NCBI RefSeq assembly: GCF_002906165.1
Contig: NZ_PPCN01000001.1
Location: forward strand, 1,302,001 to 1,366,000
Source of the DNA: Roseibium marinum
GTDB lineage: Bacteria > Pseudomonadota > Alphaproteobacteria > Rhizobiales > Stappiaceae
DNA: 64,000 nt
Direction: 5' to 3'
In this document: positions 9,065 through 16,343 of the stretch, one piece after another
How the letters are laid out: each line of letters starts with the position of its first letter
Position numbering within the stretch: position 1 is the stretch's first letter
Made by a program: the position numbers and the translations under genes
Notes under the pieces: model-generated
Told to the model about the DNA's origin: nothing
Seen by the model: only the letters and a program-made list of their open reading frames with translations
Databases searched by the model: none

Positions 9065-10369
9065 TTGACCGACTTTCAAAGCCTGGGACTGTCCGACGGC
9101 ATGCTGAGCGCTGTTGCTGATAACGGCTACGACGAACCGACTCCGATCCAGCAAAAAGCGATCCCGTTGATCCTGGAAGGCCGTGACCTCATGGGTCTGG
9201 CCCAGACCGGAACAGGCAAAACGGCGGCCTTCGGACTGCCACTGATCGACAGCCTTCTTGCAGACAACCAAAGAGCCCGGCCGAAGGGCGCCCGCGCCCT
9301 CATTCTGGCGCCGACCCGCGAACTGGTGAACCAGATCGCCAAAAACCTGATTTCCTTTTTGAGAAACACCCCGTTGCGTGTCACCGCCGTCGTTGGCGGC
9401 GTCTCGATCAACGGTCAGGTCAAGCGCCTTTCCAAGGGCACCGATATTCTGGTCGCGACCCCGGGCCGGCTTCTCGATCTGGTTGACCGCCAGGCGGTCG
9501 ATCTTAAGTCAGCCTCCTATCTCGTTCTCGACGAAGCAGACCAGATGCTGGATCTCGGCTTCATCCACGCGTTGCGCCGCATCTCCGGCCTGGTCGCGAA
9601 AGACCGTCAGACGATGCTCTTTTCCGCGACCATGCCGAAGCAGATCAATGAACTGGCTCAGTCCTACCTGCGCAATCCCGAGCGAGTGGAAGTCTCGCCG
9701 GTGGGCAAGACCGCGGACAAGGTTACGCAGTCCGTTCATTTCATGGACCAGAACTCCAAAGGCGATTTCCTGGTCGACCAGTTGAAGTCGAAACCGGACG
9801 GCATGTCGCTGGTCTTCTGCCGCACCAAGCACGGTGCGGAGCGGCTTATGCGCAAGCTGGCGCAAAGCGGTATCGCCGCGGGCTCTATTCACGGCAACAA
9901 GAGCCAGAATCAGCGCGAGCGGGCGATTCGCGAGCTGCGTGAGGGCAAGATCAACGTGCTGGTGGCAACCGACGTTGCTGCCCGCGGCATCGACATTCCC
10001 GGCGTCAGCCATGTTTACAATTTCGAATTGCCGGAAGTCGCCGAAGCCTATGTCCACAGGATTGGACGGACGGCACGTGCAGGCGCTGAAGGCGAGGCGG
10101 TCGCCCTGTGCGCACCGGAAGAAATCGGTCTGTTCCGTCAGATCGAAAAGCTGATCGGCATCGACATTGCCGTGGCCAGTGGTGAAGTTCCGCCGTTGTC
10201 GGCCGCGGTCAAGCTGAAGCGTGGCGGTGGCGGCAACCGCGGTGGCAACAAGCCGGGCGGGAAGAAATCCTTCGGCAAACGCGTCGGGTCTCCCAACGAC
10301 AACGACAACCGCGAGCAGGCCCGGCGTCAGAATCGCAGGCGCACCAACGGCCGCAAGAGCGCGGCATAG
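9065..10369 (+). CDS. rhlE: DEAD-box ATP-dependent RNA helicase, RhlE type
   Basis: 434 residues from a TTG start preceded by CAAGGAAT at good spacing; the N-terminus TDFQSLGLSDGML is the usual Q-motif lead. Motifs are in order: PTPIQQKAIP (Q motif), AQTGTGKT (I), PTRELVNQI (Ia), TPGRLLDL (Ib), DEAD at about residue 157 (II), SAT (III), ATDVAARGIDIPGVSHV (V) and HRIGRTARAG (VI). The last 60 residues are a basic Gly/Arg/Asn-rich tail that fits RNA binding. It remodels RNA, probably in ribosome assembly and mRNA decay. A long leader precedes it and a strong terminator follows. Confidence 0.95.
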   Translation: MTDFQSLGLSDGMLSAVADNGYDEPTPIQQKAIPLILEGRDLMGLAQTGTGKTAAFGLPLIDSLLADNQRARPKGARALILAPTRELVNQIAKNLISFLRNTPLRVTAVVGGVSINGQVKRLSKGTDILVATPGRLLDLVDRQAVDLKSASYLVLDEADQMLDLGFIHALRRISGLVAKDRQTMLFSATMPKQINELAQSYLRNPERVEVSPVGKTADKVTQSVHFMDQNSKGDFLVDQLKSKPDGMSLVFCRTKHGAERLMRKLAQSGIAAGSIHGNKSQNQRERAIRELREGKINVLVATDVAARGIDIPGVSHVYNFELPEVAEAYVHRIGRTARAGAEGEAVALCAPEEIGLFRQIEKLIGIDIAVASGEVPPLSAAVKLKRGGGGNRGGNKPGGKKSFGKRVGSPNDNDNREQARRQNRRRTNGRKSAA

Positions 10370-10480
10370 AGCGCGTCGCGTTTAAGCGGATTCATTGATT
10401 CAGGAGGACGCCCGAGGCAGCGTTTGCATTGCAAATGCGTTCGGGCGATTTCCTGAATTCAATTTAACGCGACACGCTTT
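10370..10480. repeat. Dispersed palindromic repeat, copy 1
   Basis: A 111-bp imperfect hairpin that begins one base after the helicase stop codon. The left end AGCGCGTCGCGTTTAAGC pairs with the right end TTAACGCGACACGCT, and the centre GTTTGCATTGCAAATGC is itself a palindrome. Two more copies lie at 15864-15980 and 54547-54661. No coding capacity. It behaves like a REP/MITE-type intergenic element. Confidence 0.88.
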
Positions 10481-10488
10481 GGCGCAAC

Positions 10489-10518
10489 AGATCTCCAATC
10501 GGTATCGATTGGAGATCT
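10489..10518. repeat. Perfect 13-bp inverted repeat (30-bp palindrome)
   Basis: AGATCTCCAATCG, a GTAT loop and CGATTGGAGATCT form a perfect stem-loop between the dispersed repeat and the terminator. There is no T-run directly after it, so it is more likely an mRNA 3'-end stabiliser or a protein-binding site than a terminator. Confidence 0.6.
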
Positions 10519-10546
10519 AAAAGCTGATTGAGCTGAAAATGGAGAA

Positions 10547-10585
10547 GCCTCCCGCACTCGTCTGAGTTCGGGAGGTTTTTTTTTA
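10547..10585 (+). terminator. Rho-independent terminator after the helicase gene
   Basis: GCCTCCCG-C-ACTC, a GTCT loop and GAGT-TCGGGAGG form a long stem followed by ten T residues. It is the first strong terminator downstream of the helicase stop codon. Confidence 0.88.
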
Positions 10586-10646
10586 CTTTGACACCGCTCA
10601 GCCTCAGCTACGGATTTGACAGGGGAATTACCCTATGTATCAGGCC

Positions 10647-10681
10647 AAAAAAAATGCACCGGGAAGTGGCCTTCCCGGTGC
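10647..10681 (-). terminator. Rho-independent terminator reading leftward (3' end of left RNA-like module)
   Basis: GCACCGGGAA, a GTGGCC loop and TTCCCGGTGC form a perfect 10-bp stem. Read on the minus strand it is followed by eight T residues. No recognised minus-strand gene ends here. The stem and the 20 bases before it are homologous to the terminator at 11693-11732. Confidence 0.75.
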
Positions 10682-10820
10682 TAAGCCTTGTGGTCGATGG
10701 GACCCAGACAGGCGCACAACCAATCTGAGTGTGTTTTTGAAAGCCGGGAACAACCGTCTCCGAACCCGCCGAGGCTCAAATATGGATCCGTATACTTTCT
10801 GCCCACAAGGCATCTGACCG
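10647..10820 (-). ncRNA. Putative structured small RNA, left module
   Basis: On the minus strand, GCCTTGTGG (10803-10811) can pair perfectly with CCACAAGGC (10685-10693) about 110 nt later, closing a domain that runs straight into the terminator at 10647-10681. The same architecture and a related 3' sequence (CCATCG, CCACAAG, CACCGGGAAGG) occur in the right module at 11531-11732. A 73-codon frame on this strand (10681-10902) ends at the same point but resembles nothing recognisable. Alternatively the two modules are the inverted ends of a decayed mobile element. Not matched by eye to 6S, tmRNA, SRP RNA or RNase P RNA. Confidence 0.4.
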
Positions 10821-11530
10821 CATAGCCACAGTCAGATCTGATATTTTCTCGGGATCGTTGCTGAAAACAATCAAGGCTTTCTTGACGTTCAGCCGGATCC
10901 ATCCCGTTAAAAGTGAACCTAGATTAACAAACATGAATGCGCAATCATAACTGTTTTACCCGGTCTGCGTGTGTGGAAAAGCTATAAGCGTATATAAATC
11001 AGAAGCTTATAGTGACATTGGAGATTTAGACCGGGTTTCGAGGCTCCACAACGGATTTGATTGTGCTGGAGGCGATCCCATTAATGCTTTGGTTTCAAAG
11101 AATTGGATGGTTTATATTCTTTATTTATTGTGACATAGAAAAAATCTATGGCGGGGAAAGTGGGTTGCCGGGGGAATAAAATACAGAAAAATATGAGAAA
11201 AATGTGTGGGCCTCTTCCCCTGGGGAGCTTCAAGACGTTTCTTCGCGTTACTTACCTGGTGGCGTTTTCTCAGATTTTATTGTTTGCAAGTTATTCGGGC
11301 ACGATCAGAATTTGACCACTTGGTATAAAATACCTTTTTGGAGTCATAGTTTAATTTTATCACGTTTATTATTCGGTTGACCTTACCACCACGTAAGGTT
11401 ATCTCCACTTCCAGTGAGGGTTTGGTTAATGTGATTTAACAAATACGAACCCCAAGATAATCCAGATCCAATCTGGCAAAAATATTGTGCACGTCGGCTC
11501 TATCTAGATCCTGACCCCAAAAAAATAATT
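10821..11530. other. AT-rich non-coding core between the two RNA-like modules
   Basis: Roughly 700 bases with clearly lower GC than the flanks and no credible gene on either strand. Small structures are visible, such as ACCTTAC-CACCAC-GTAAGGT near 11380-11399 and repeated GGGGAA/TTCCCC blocks near 11150-11225. If the flanking modules are RNAs, this core should hold their divergent promoters. If they are element ends, it is the decayed interior. Confidence 0.5.
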
Positions 11531-11732
11531 GCCTGGCGTTCAATTCAGGCAAACACCTTGTGGCGCGGACTTCGCGCAACGGTACGCGGATGCGCGGCGC
11601 ATCTGCTTACCTCGCCGTGTGCGAATGATAACCGCAACAGGCTGGTCCCCCACAAAAGCCAGCCTGAATCGACCCATCGGCCACAAGACTTCGGCACCGG
11701 GAAGGTTTCCTTCCCGGTGCCGCTTGTTTTTT
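11531..11732 (+). ncRNA. Putative structured small RNA, right module
   Basis: CTTGTGGC (11557-11564) can pair with GCCACAAG (11680-11687). Inside are three compact hairpins: GCGCG-GACTT-CGCGC, GATGC-GCGGC-GCATC, and GGCTGG pairing with CCAGCC near 11640-11664. The domain runs into the strong terminator at 11693-11732. The 3' 35 bases are homologous to the left module in inverted orientation. Stop codons interrupt every plausible reading frame, which favours an RNA. Family unknown. Confidence 0.45.
11693..11732 (+). terminator. Rho-independent terminator (3' end of right RNA-like module)
   Basis: GGCACCGGGAAGG, a TTT loop and CCTTCCCGGTGCC form a perfect 13-bp stem followed by GCTTG and six T residues. 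No protein gene lies upstream on the plus strand for over 1.3 kb, so it must end an unrecognised transcript. Confidence 0.78.
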
Positions 11733-11741
11733 CACTCCAGC

Positions 11742-11770
11742 ATAAAAGAAAAGCCGCGGAATCCGTGGCT
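11742..11770 (-). terminator. Rho-independent terminator after ETF-QO gene
   Basis: On the minus strand AGCCACGG-ATT-CCGCGGCT is followed by TTTTCTTTTAT. It starts 14 bases after the stop codon of the ETF-QO gene. Confidence 0.78.
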
Positions 11771-11783
11771 CTCCCGTATGTTT

Positions 11784-13460
11784 CTACATGTTCGGGTAGT
11801 TCGGACCGCCGGAGCCTTCCGGAACTGTCCAGGTAATGTTGCCGTTCGGATCCTTGATGTCGCAGGTCTTGCAGTGGACGCAATTCTGGGCGTTGATCTG
11901 AAACCTTGGGGCATCCTCGCCTTCTTCCACCCATTCGTAGACGCCGGCCGGGCAGTAGCGGCTCGACGGGCCGGCAAAGACATCGTGCTCCGATGTCTTC
12001 TGCAAGTGGGGATCCTCCACCTTGAGATGGATGGGCTGATCCTCTTCGTGATTGGTATTCGACAGGAAGACCGAGGACAGCTTGTCGAAGGAAATCACGC
12101 CATCCGGTTTCGGATAGTCGATCTTTTTGCAATCTTTCGCGGGCTTCAGCGTGTCGCGATCCCTTTTTCCGTGCTTCAGGGTGCCGAATAAGGAAAAGCC
12201 GAACAGTTCGTTGGTCCACATATCGAGGCCGCCAAGGGCAACGCCGAGCAAGGTCCCGTATCTGGACCATAGCGGCTTGGCGTTGCGGACCCTCTTCAGA
12301 TCCTCGCCGATCGGGCTTTCGCGCCAGGCCGTGTCGAAATTGCTGAGCTCCGTATGAGCCTCCCCGCGCCCGATGGCCGCCATCACTTCTTCCGCGGCAA
12401 GCATGCCGGACAGCATTGCGTTGTGAGAGCCCTTGATGCGCGGCACATTCACCAGGCCGGCCGAACACCCCATAAGCAGACCGCCGGGGAAGGACAGCTT
12501 CGGCACGGACTGATAGCCCCCTTCGGTGATTGCGCGCGCACCATAGGAAATACGCTTGCCACCCTCGAATGTGTCGCGGATTGCCGGATGTGTCTTGAAG
12601 CGCTGGAACTCGTCAAAAGGGGAGAGCCAGGGGTTTTCGTAGTTGAGATGGACGACGAAACCGACGGCCACCTGATTGTCTTCCAGATGATAGAGGAAGG
12701 AACCGCCACCGGTCTTGCCATCCAGCGGCCAGCCGAAGGAATGCTGCACCAGGCCAAGTTTGTGCTTTTCCGGATCGACCTGCCAGAGTTCCTTTATGCC
12801 GATCCCGAATTTTGGCACGTCGCTGTCGCGGGCGAGCCCGAATTTCTCGATGAGTACCTTGGCCAGAGACCCGCGCGCGCCTTCGCCGATCAGGGTATAT
12901 TTCCCGCGCAGTTCCATGCCTCGGGTGAACATGGCATTCGGCTTGCCGTCCCTGCCGATTCCCATGTCGCCAGTGGCAACCCCGGCAACCCGGCCCTCAT
13001 CGTCATAAAGCAGTTCGGCCGCCGCGAATCCCGGATAGATTTCAACACCGAGCGCTTCGGCCTTTTCGGCGAGCCAGCGGCAGACATTTCCAAGCGAGAC
13101 GATGTAATTGCCGTGATTGCTCATCAGTTTCGGCATGAACATGTTGGGCAGGCGCAGCGATCCCGCCGGGCCGAGGATCAGGAAATGGTCCTCCGTCACC
13201 GCCGTCTTGATCGGCGTCTCTTCTTCCCGCCATTGCGGGAGCAACCGGTCGAGGGCGATCGGATCGATGACGGCGCCGGACAGGATATGGGCACCGACTT
13301 CGGATCCCTTTTCCAGAACCACCACGCTGAGTTCTTCACCCTTTTCGATTGCAATCTGCTTCAGCCGGATGGCGGCCGCAAGTCCTGCGGGACCGGCGCC
13401 CACGATCACGACATCCACGTCCATGCTCTCGCGTTCGCCAAGCGCTTCCTGTTCGCTCAT
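11784..13460 (-). CDS. etfD: Electron transfer flavoprotein-ubiquinone oxidoreductase
   Basis: 558 residues from the ATG at 13460, preceded by AAGGGAGA. DVVIVGAGPAGLAAAIRLKQ near residue 15 is the FAD-binding motif and GARGSLAKVLIEKFGL is the second flavin segment. The C-terminus carries the 4Fe-4S site, with cysteines in RYCPAGVYEW and in NCVHCKTCDIKDP. Length and ending match ETF-QO, a membrane-surface enzyme that passes electrons from ETF (fatty acid and amino acid oxidation) to ubiquinone. A palindrome at 13633-13648 may be its operator. It is monocistronic and divergent from the uracil-DNA glycosylase gene. Confidence 0.96.
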   Translation of the reverse strand: MSEQEALGERESMDVDVVIVGAGPAGLAAAIRLKQIAIEKGEELSVVVLEKGSEVGAHILSGAVIDPIALDRLLPQWREEETPIKTAVTEDHFLILGPAGSLRLPNMFMPKLMSNHGNYIVSLGNVCRWLAEKAEALGVEIYPGFAAAELLYDDEGRVAGVATGDMGIGRDGKPNAMFTRGMELRGKYTLIGEGARGSLAKVLIEKFGLARDSDVPKFGIGIKELWQVDPEKHKLGLVQHSFGWPLDGKTGGGSFLYHLEDNQVAVGFVVHLNYENPWLSPFDEFQRFKTHPAIRDTFEGGKRISYGARAITEGGYQSVPKLSFPGGLLMGCSAGLVNVPRIKGSHNAMLSGMLAAEEVMAAIGRGEAHTELSNFDTAWRESPIGEDLKRVRNAKPLWSRYGTLLGVALGGLDMWTNELFGFSLFGTLKHGKRDRDTLKPAKDCKKIDYPKPDGVISFDKLSSVFLSNTNHEEDQPIHLKVEDPHLQKTSEHDVFAGPSSRYCPAGVYEWVEEGEDAPRFQINAQNCVHCKTCDIKDPNGNITWTVPEGSGGPNYPNM

Positions 13461-13632
13461 TTTTGTCTCCCTTTGCCCGAAGGGGCCACGCCTCTTTGTC
13501 CTGTTTGCCTCATTTTGCAGCGCAAAACACGACATTTTTCATGGCCGTATGCGAATTCGGGCACCCTTTTCTCTCTAGAATGAAGCTCAGATAGACCAAA
13601 GCGGGCCGGACCCGTCAAGAGCAGTCATTACG

Positions 13633-13648
13633 CTTACGTAAACGTAAG
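13633..13648. promoter_or_regulatory. CTTACGT-AA-ACGTAAG palindrome upstream of ETF-QO
   Basis: A perfect 7-bp inverted repeat with a 2-bp centre lies 173 bp before the ETF-QO start. It resembles the ACGTAAACGT-type operators recalled for LiuR (MerR family), a regulator of branched-chain amino acid and fatty acid catabolism. Family match is from memory and should be treated as inference. Confidence 0.45.
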
Positions 13649-13750
13649 TTTTGTGAAAAAAGTCCAAAAGACATGTGCACAGGATCTGGAAAACCGGTCC
13701 GCCGGACATCAACCCCGGTCTGGGTTCTTGTTCTCAGCGGTCATCCGGCT

Positions 13751-13797
13751 AGGGTACGATCTGAAAGCAAAATACGATGAGTTCGTACCCTGAACTC
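13751..13797. promoter_or_regulatory. Overlapping inverted repeats before the uracil-DNA glycosylase gene
   Basis: AGGGTACGA (13751-13759) is repeated inverted as TCGTACCCT (13783-13791). The latter overlaps a second perfect repeat, GAGTTC-N7-GAACTC (13779-13797). The pair ends 20 bp before the start codon at 13818, so it could be an operator or a leader stem-loop. The arms are inverted, unlike the direct-repeat LexA box of this group. Confidence 0.4.
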
Positions 13798-13817
13798 CGC
13801 CGCCGGAAGCAGTTCAT

Positions 13818-14768
13818 ATGCAACAACACCCGCATGATTTACGCCAGATTGAAGCTCTGCTGGATTTTTATACCGCTTCGGGCGTGGATTGCTTTTTGGG
13901 TGACCGGCCGGTCGACTGGTTTAACCTGACGAGTGAACAAGCCGCGCAGCGTCTGCAAAACCAGATGGCGCCGACGCCGCATGCCGGGCAGGCGGGAACC
14001 GCTCTTGCCGGCGGCCGCCAACACGTATCCGGCGTTCCGCCGCAGCCTGCGCCCGCAATCGTCACTGCGCCCGCCACAACCCCAGTTATGCCTTCCTCTG
14101 CAGCACCGGCAATCGGGCAGGGACCCGGGGCGGGCCAGCCTGCCGTGCTGCCGGACAGGGAGATCATCGCCGCCGCGCGCGATCTGGCCGCCTCGGCCGC
14201 TACGCTGGACGAACTGCGGCGGTGCCTTGAGGCGTTTGACGGGTGCAATTTGAAACTGACCGCGAAAAAGCTGGTTTTCGCCGATGGCAATCCGCAGGCC
14301 AAGCTGATGTTCGTCGGCGAAGCGCCGGGCCGGGACGAGGATCTTCAGGGCAAGCCGTTTGTAGGCCGCTCCGGCCAGTTGCTCGACCGGATGTTGGCGG
14401 CGATCGGGATCGACAGGACAGCCGTTTATATCGCCAATGTCGTTCCCTGGCGCCCGCCCGGGAACAGAACCCCGACACCACAGGAAACGGAGATCTGCAA
14501 ACCCTTTATCAAAAGGCAGGTCGAACTGGTCAATCCTGATGTGCTTGTATTTCTCGGCGCGGCTTCCGCGAAAACACTTTTGGGCGTTCAGGACGGTATC
14601 CGCAAAATGCGCGGCCGCTGGATGACCTATCCCGGCAATGGCAGGGAAATCGCCGCCATTGCCACCTACCATCCCGCCTATCTCCTCCGCAGTCCGCTGG
14701 AAAAGCGGCTTTCCTGGCGAGACTTCCTCTCCATCAGGGAGGCGTTGCTTTCCAATCAGGGGCGGTGA
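13818..14768 (+). CDS. Uracil-DNA glycosylase, family 4 type
   Basis: 316 residues. After an N-terminal part and a long Ala/Pro-rich linker (about residues 50-105), the catalytic domain shows LMFVGEAPGRDEDLQGKPFVGRSGQLLDRML (motif A, GEAPGRDED), IANVVPWRPPGNRTPT and the C-terminal TYHPAYLLRSP (motif B). These are hallmarks of the Fe-S family 4 enzymes that remove uracil from DNA. The first cysteine pair, usually CxxC before the motif A strand, looks incomplete: only single cysteines sit in RRCLEAFDGCNLK. The cluster may be altered. Divergent from the ETF-QO gene. Confidence 0.9.
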   Translation: MQQHPHDLRQIEALLDFYTASGVDCFLGDRPVDWFNLTSEQAAQRLQNQMAPTPHAGQAGTALAGGRQHVSGVPPQPAPAIVTAPATTPVMPSSAAPAIGQGPGAGQPAVLPDREIIAAARDLAASAATLDELRRCLEAFDGCNLKLTAKKLVFADGNPQAKLMFVGEAPGRDEDLQGKPFVGRSGQLLDRMLAAIGIDRTAVYIANVVPWRPPGNRTPTPQETEICKPFIKRQVELVNPDVLVFLGAASAKTLLGVQDGIRKMRGRWMTYPGNGREIAAIATYHPAYLLRSPLEKRLSWRDFLSIREALLSNQGR

Positions 14769-14777
14769 GAAGAGGTA

Positions 14778-14823
14778 TTGCAACTCATAACTTAAAATTT
14801 TTCATTTATTCTTCGAGTTGCAA
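14778..14823. repeat. Inverted repeat around an AT-rich loop
   Basis: TTGCAACTC (14778-14786) and GAGTTGCAA (14815-14823) are perfect 9-bp arms separated by 28 AT-rich bases, directly after the uracil-DNA glycosylase gene. It could be a weak terminator or part of the promoter region of the PilZ gene. Confidence 0.4.
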
Positions 14824-14973
14824 CAATGGTGCTTAAACCATTCAAAAGAAGGCGAAAAAAACCTTTGAAATGCTGAATTCTCCGCGCGGATACCGGCGTT
14901 TTTCACTCGTAGATTTATTTATTGTTAAAAGTAACATGTCTTTTTAGTGGCGTAGGCTTCCCAATTCCTGTTT

Positions 14974-15648
14974 GTGAAGCCGAACAGCCTGACCACGCTA
15001 TTTGAAGAGGGCAATTTGACAGGGCCGGACATCAACATTCCAGAACGCGCGGTTCTGCATATACTGGTCCTGGACTTCGACACCCTGGAGTGCGAGGAGA
15101 CGTCGGCCTCTGGCTTCAGCAGCAGGGGGTGCCGCGTTCTCACAAACGCTCACAAGGAACTGGGAAAGACCATCGGTCTGCGCCTTGCCGGTTTCGATCA
15201 GATGATCAAGGGCAGGGTCAGGGAAATCCTGGATTCCGAAATCCTGGTGTCCTTCGAATTCGCAAACAGCACCATTGTTGAAAAGCGCCGCGAACGCAGG
15301 CGCAAGGTCGCCATTCCGGCCCTGGTCAGCGGCCGCGGGTCGCAGGACGGGGTCAGATGTGAGATCGTCGATGCAAGCCAGTCCGGCTGCCGCCTGGCAA
15401 GTCGACGGCTCGAAAAACTGCCCAAGAACATTCAGCTTCAAATCCCGGGACTGGATATGCCGGTGACAGGAGAAATCGTCTGGCGCTCGCCTGAATTCGC
15501 GGGCGTGAAACTGATCTGGCAGTTCTCGAACGGGCAGGAGTTCAACCAGAAACGTCTTCGCCCGCCGGATCTTCCCGAAAAAACAGGCATGCAGGAAAAA
15601 CGGGATGCGTCCGGATTCGGTGTCAGGCGCAAGTCCGCGCCGAACTGA
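14974..15648 (+). CDS. PilZ domain protein
   Basis: 224 residues, with a GTG start that lacks a clear ribosome-binding site, so the true start is uncertain. The second half is a PilZ domain: the RRERRRKVAIPA segment supplies the RxxxR c-di-GMP motif and EIVDASQSGCRL the DxSxxG motif, about residues 107-140. The N-terminal 100 residues (VLHILVLDFDTLEC, GFDQMIKGRVREIL) look like a second, degenerate PilZ-like barrel. It is therefore a probable c-di-GMP receptor in the cytoplasm. No flagellar or polysaccharide genes are adjacent to hint at the target. Confidence 0.78.
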   Translation: MKPNSLTTLFEEGNLTGPDINIPERAVLHILVLDFDTLECEETSASGFSSRGCRVLTNAHKELGKTIGLRLAGFDQMIKGRVREILDSEILVSFEFANSTIVEKRRERRRKVAIPALVSGRGSQDGVRCEIVDASQSGCRLASRRLEKLPKNIQLQIPGLDMPVTGEIVWRSPEFAGVKLIWQFSNGQEFNQKRLRPPDLPEKTGMQEKRDASGFGVRRKSAPN

Positions 15649-15863
15649 ACCCGGTTTAACCGTTTCCACTTGCGGTATGGGTGTTCGGTATCGCATCGAT
15701 GCGTAGAGCATTCCGTAAAGTTATCTCAAGATACAAAGCTGTCAGGGAGTATTCCTTTTCGTGAGCAGGTCTGCTGATGTGCGGCAAGCCGCGGACCCGG
15801 ATTATTCTTTAAAAACGGTGGATCACCCGGACGGTATGCAGCGAAAGGCCCTCTTCCGGGGCG
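15649..15863. other. Intergenic stretch after the PilZ gene
   Basis: No gene, clear promoter or terminator was recognised here. The stretch leads directly into the second copy of the dispersed palindromic repeat. Confidence 0.5.
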
Positions 15864-15980
15864 TTAGAGCGTGTTGCGTTTAAGCGGATTCATGGATTTA
15901 GGAAGACGCCCGAGGCAGCGTTTGCATTGCAAATGCGTTCGGGCGATTTCCTGAATTCAATTTAACGCGACACGCTCTAA
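15864..15980. repeat. Dispersed palindromic repeat, copy 2
   Basis: The same element as at 10370-10480. In this copy the outer ends are the best preserved: TTAGAGCGTGT at the left pairs with ACACGCTCTAA-type sequence at the right. The centre GTTTGCATTGCAAATGC is identical in all copies. It lies far from both flanking genes. Confidence 0.88.
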
Positions 15981-16223
15981 CCCTCGTTTCAGGCTTGGCA
16001 TCGTAAAAGCGGTTGCGCAAAATGTGGCAGCCGAAAAACCGGTCCGGCAAAACCCATATGGCCCGAAGCAGAGATAACCGATACGCGCTTTGGGTACTTG
16101 ACCCGAGCCCGTTGTTTGCATCCAGGGTGTATCGCTTGCGCTTTTAACGACCCGGGAGCCTTTGCAAGTCACCGCGCGATACATATATCGGATGGAACGC
16201 ATGATCCGGTTTTTCCCGGACGA

Positions 16224-16271
16224 ACGCAGACATGATGCGCTAGAATAACGCAGATATAATGCGTTAGAATA
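16224..16271 (+). repeat. Tandem 24-bp direct repeat before the S49 peptidase gene
   Basis: Two units of 24 bp, each starting ACGCAGA and ending TAGAATA, lie head to tail with 4 differences. They end about 70 bp before the chosen start codon of the peptidase gene. Either regulatory or a decayed repeat. Confidence 0.6.
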
Positions 16272-16343
16272 TTGAAATCGATCAACTCTTCCGCATTCGT
16301 GGTCCCTTACGAACGCAGGTTGATCCAGCGAGGCTGTTTCCGA

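Noticed and set aside
8826..9068. 80-codon open frame before the helicase
   Set aside because: No protein-like character; it lies in the probable leader and overlaps the helicase start.
10681..10902. 73-codon minus-strand frame ending at the left RNA terminator
   Set aside because: No recognised family and the homologous right module has no equivalent frame, so an RNA is more likely.
13779..13797. GTTC-N7-GAAC as a LexA site before the uracil-DNA glycosylase gene
   Set aside because: The alphaproteobacterial LexA box is a direct repeat (GTTC-N7-GTTC); here the arms are inverted.
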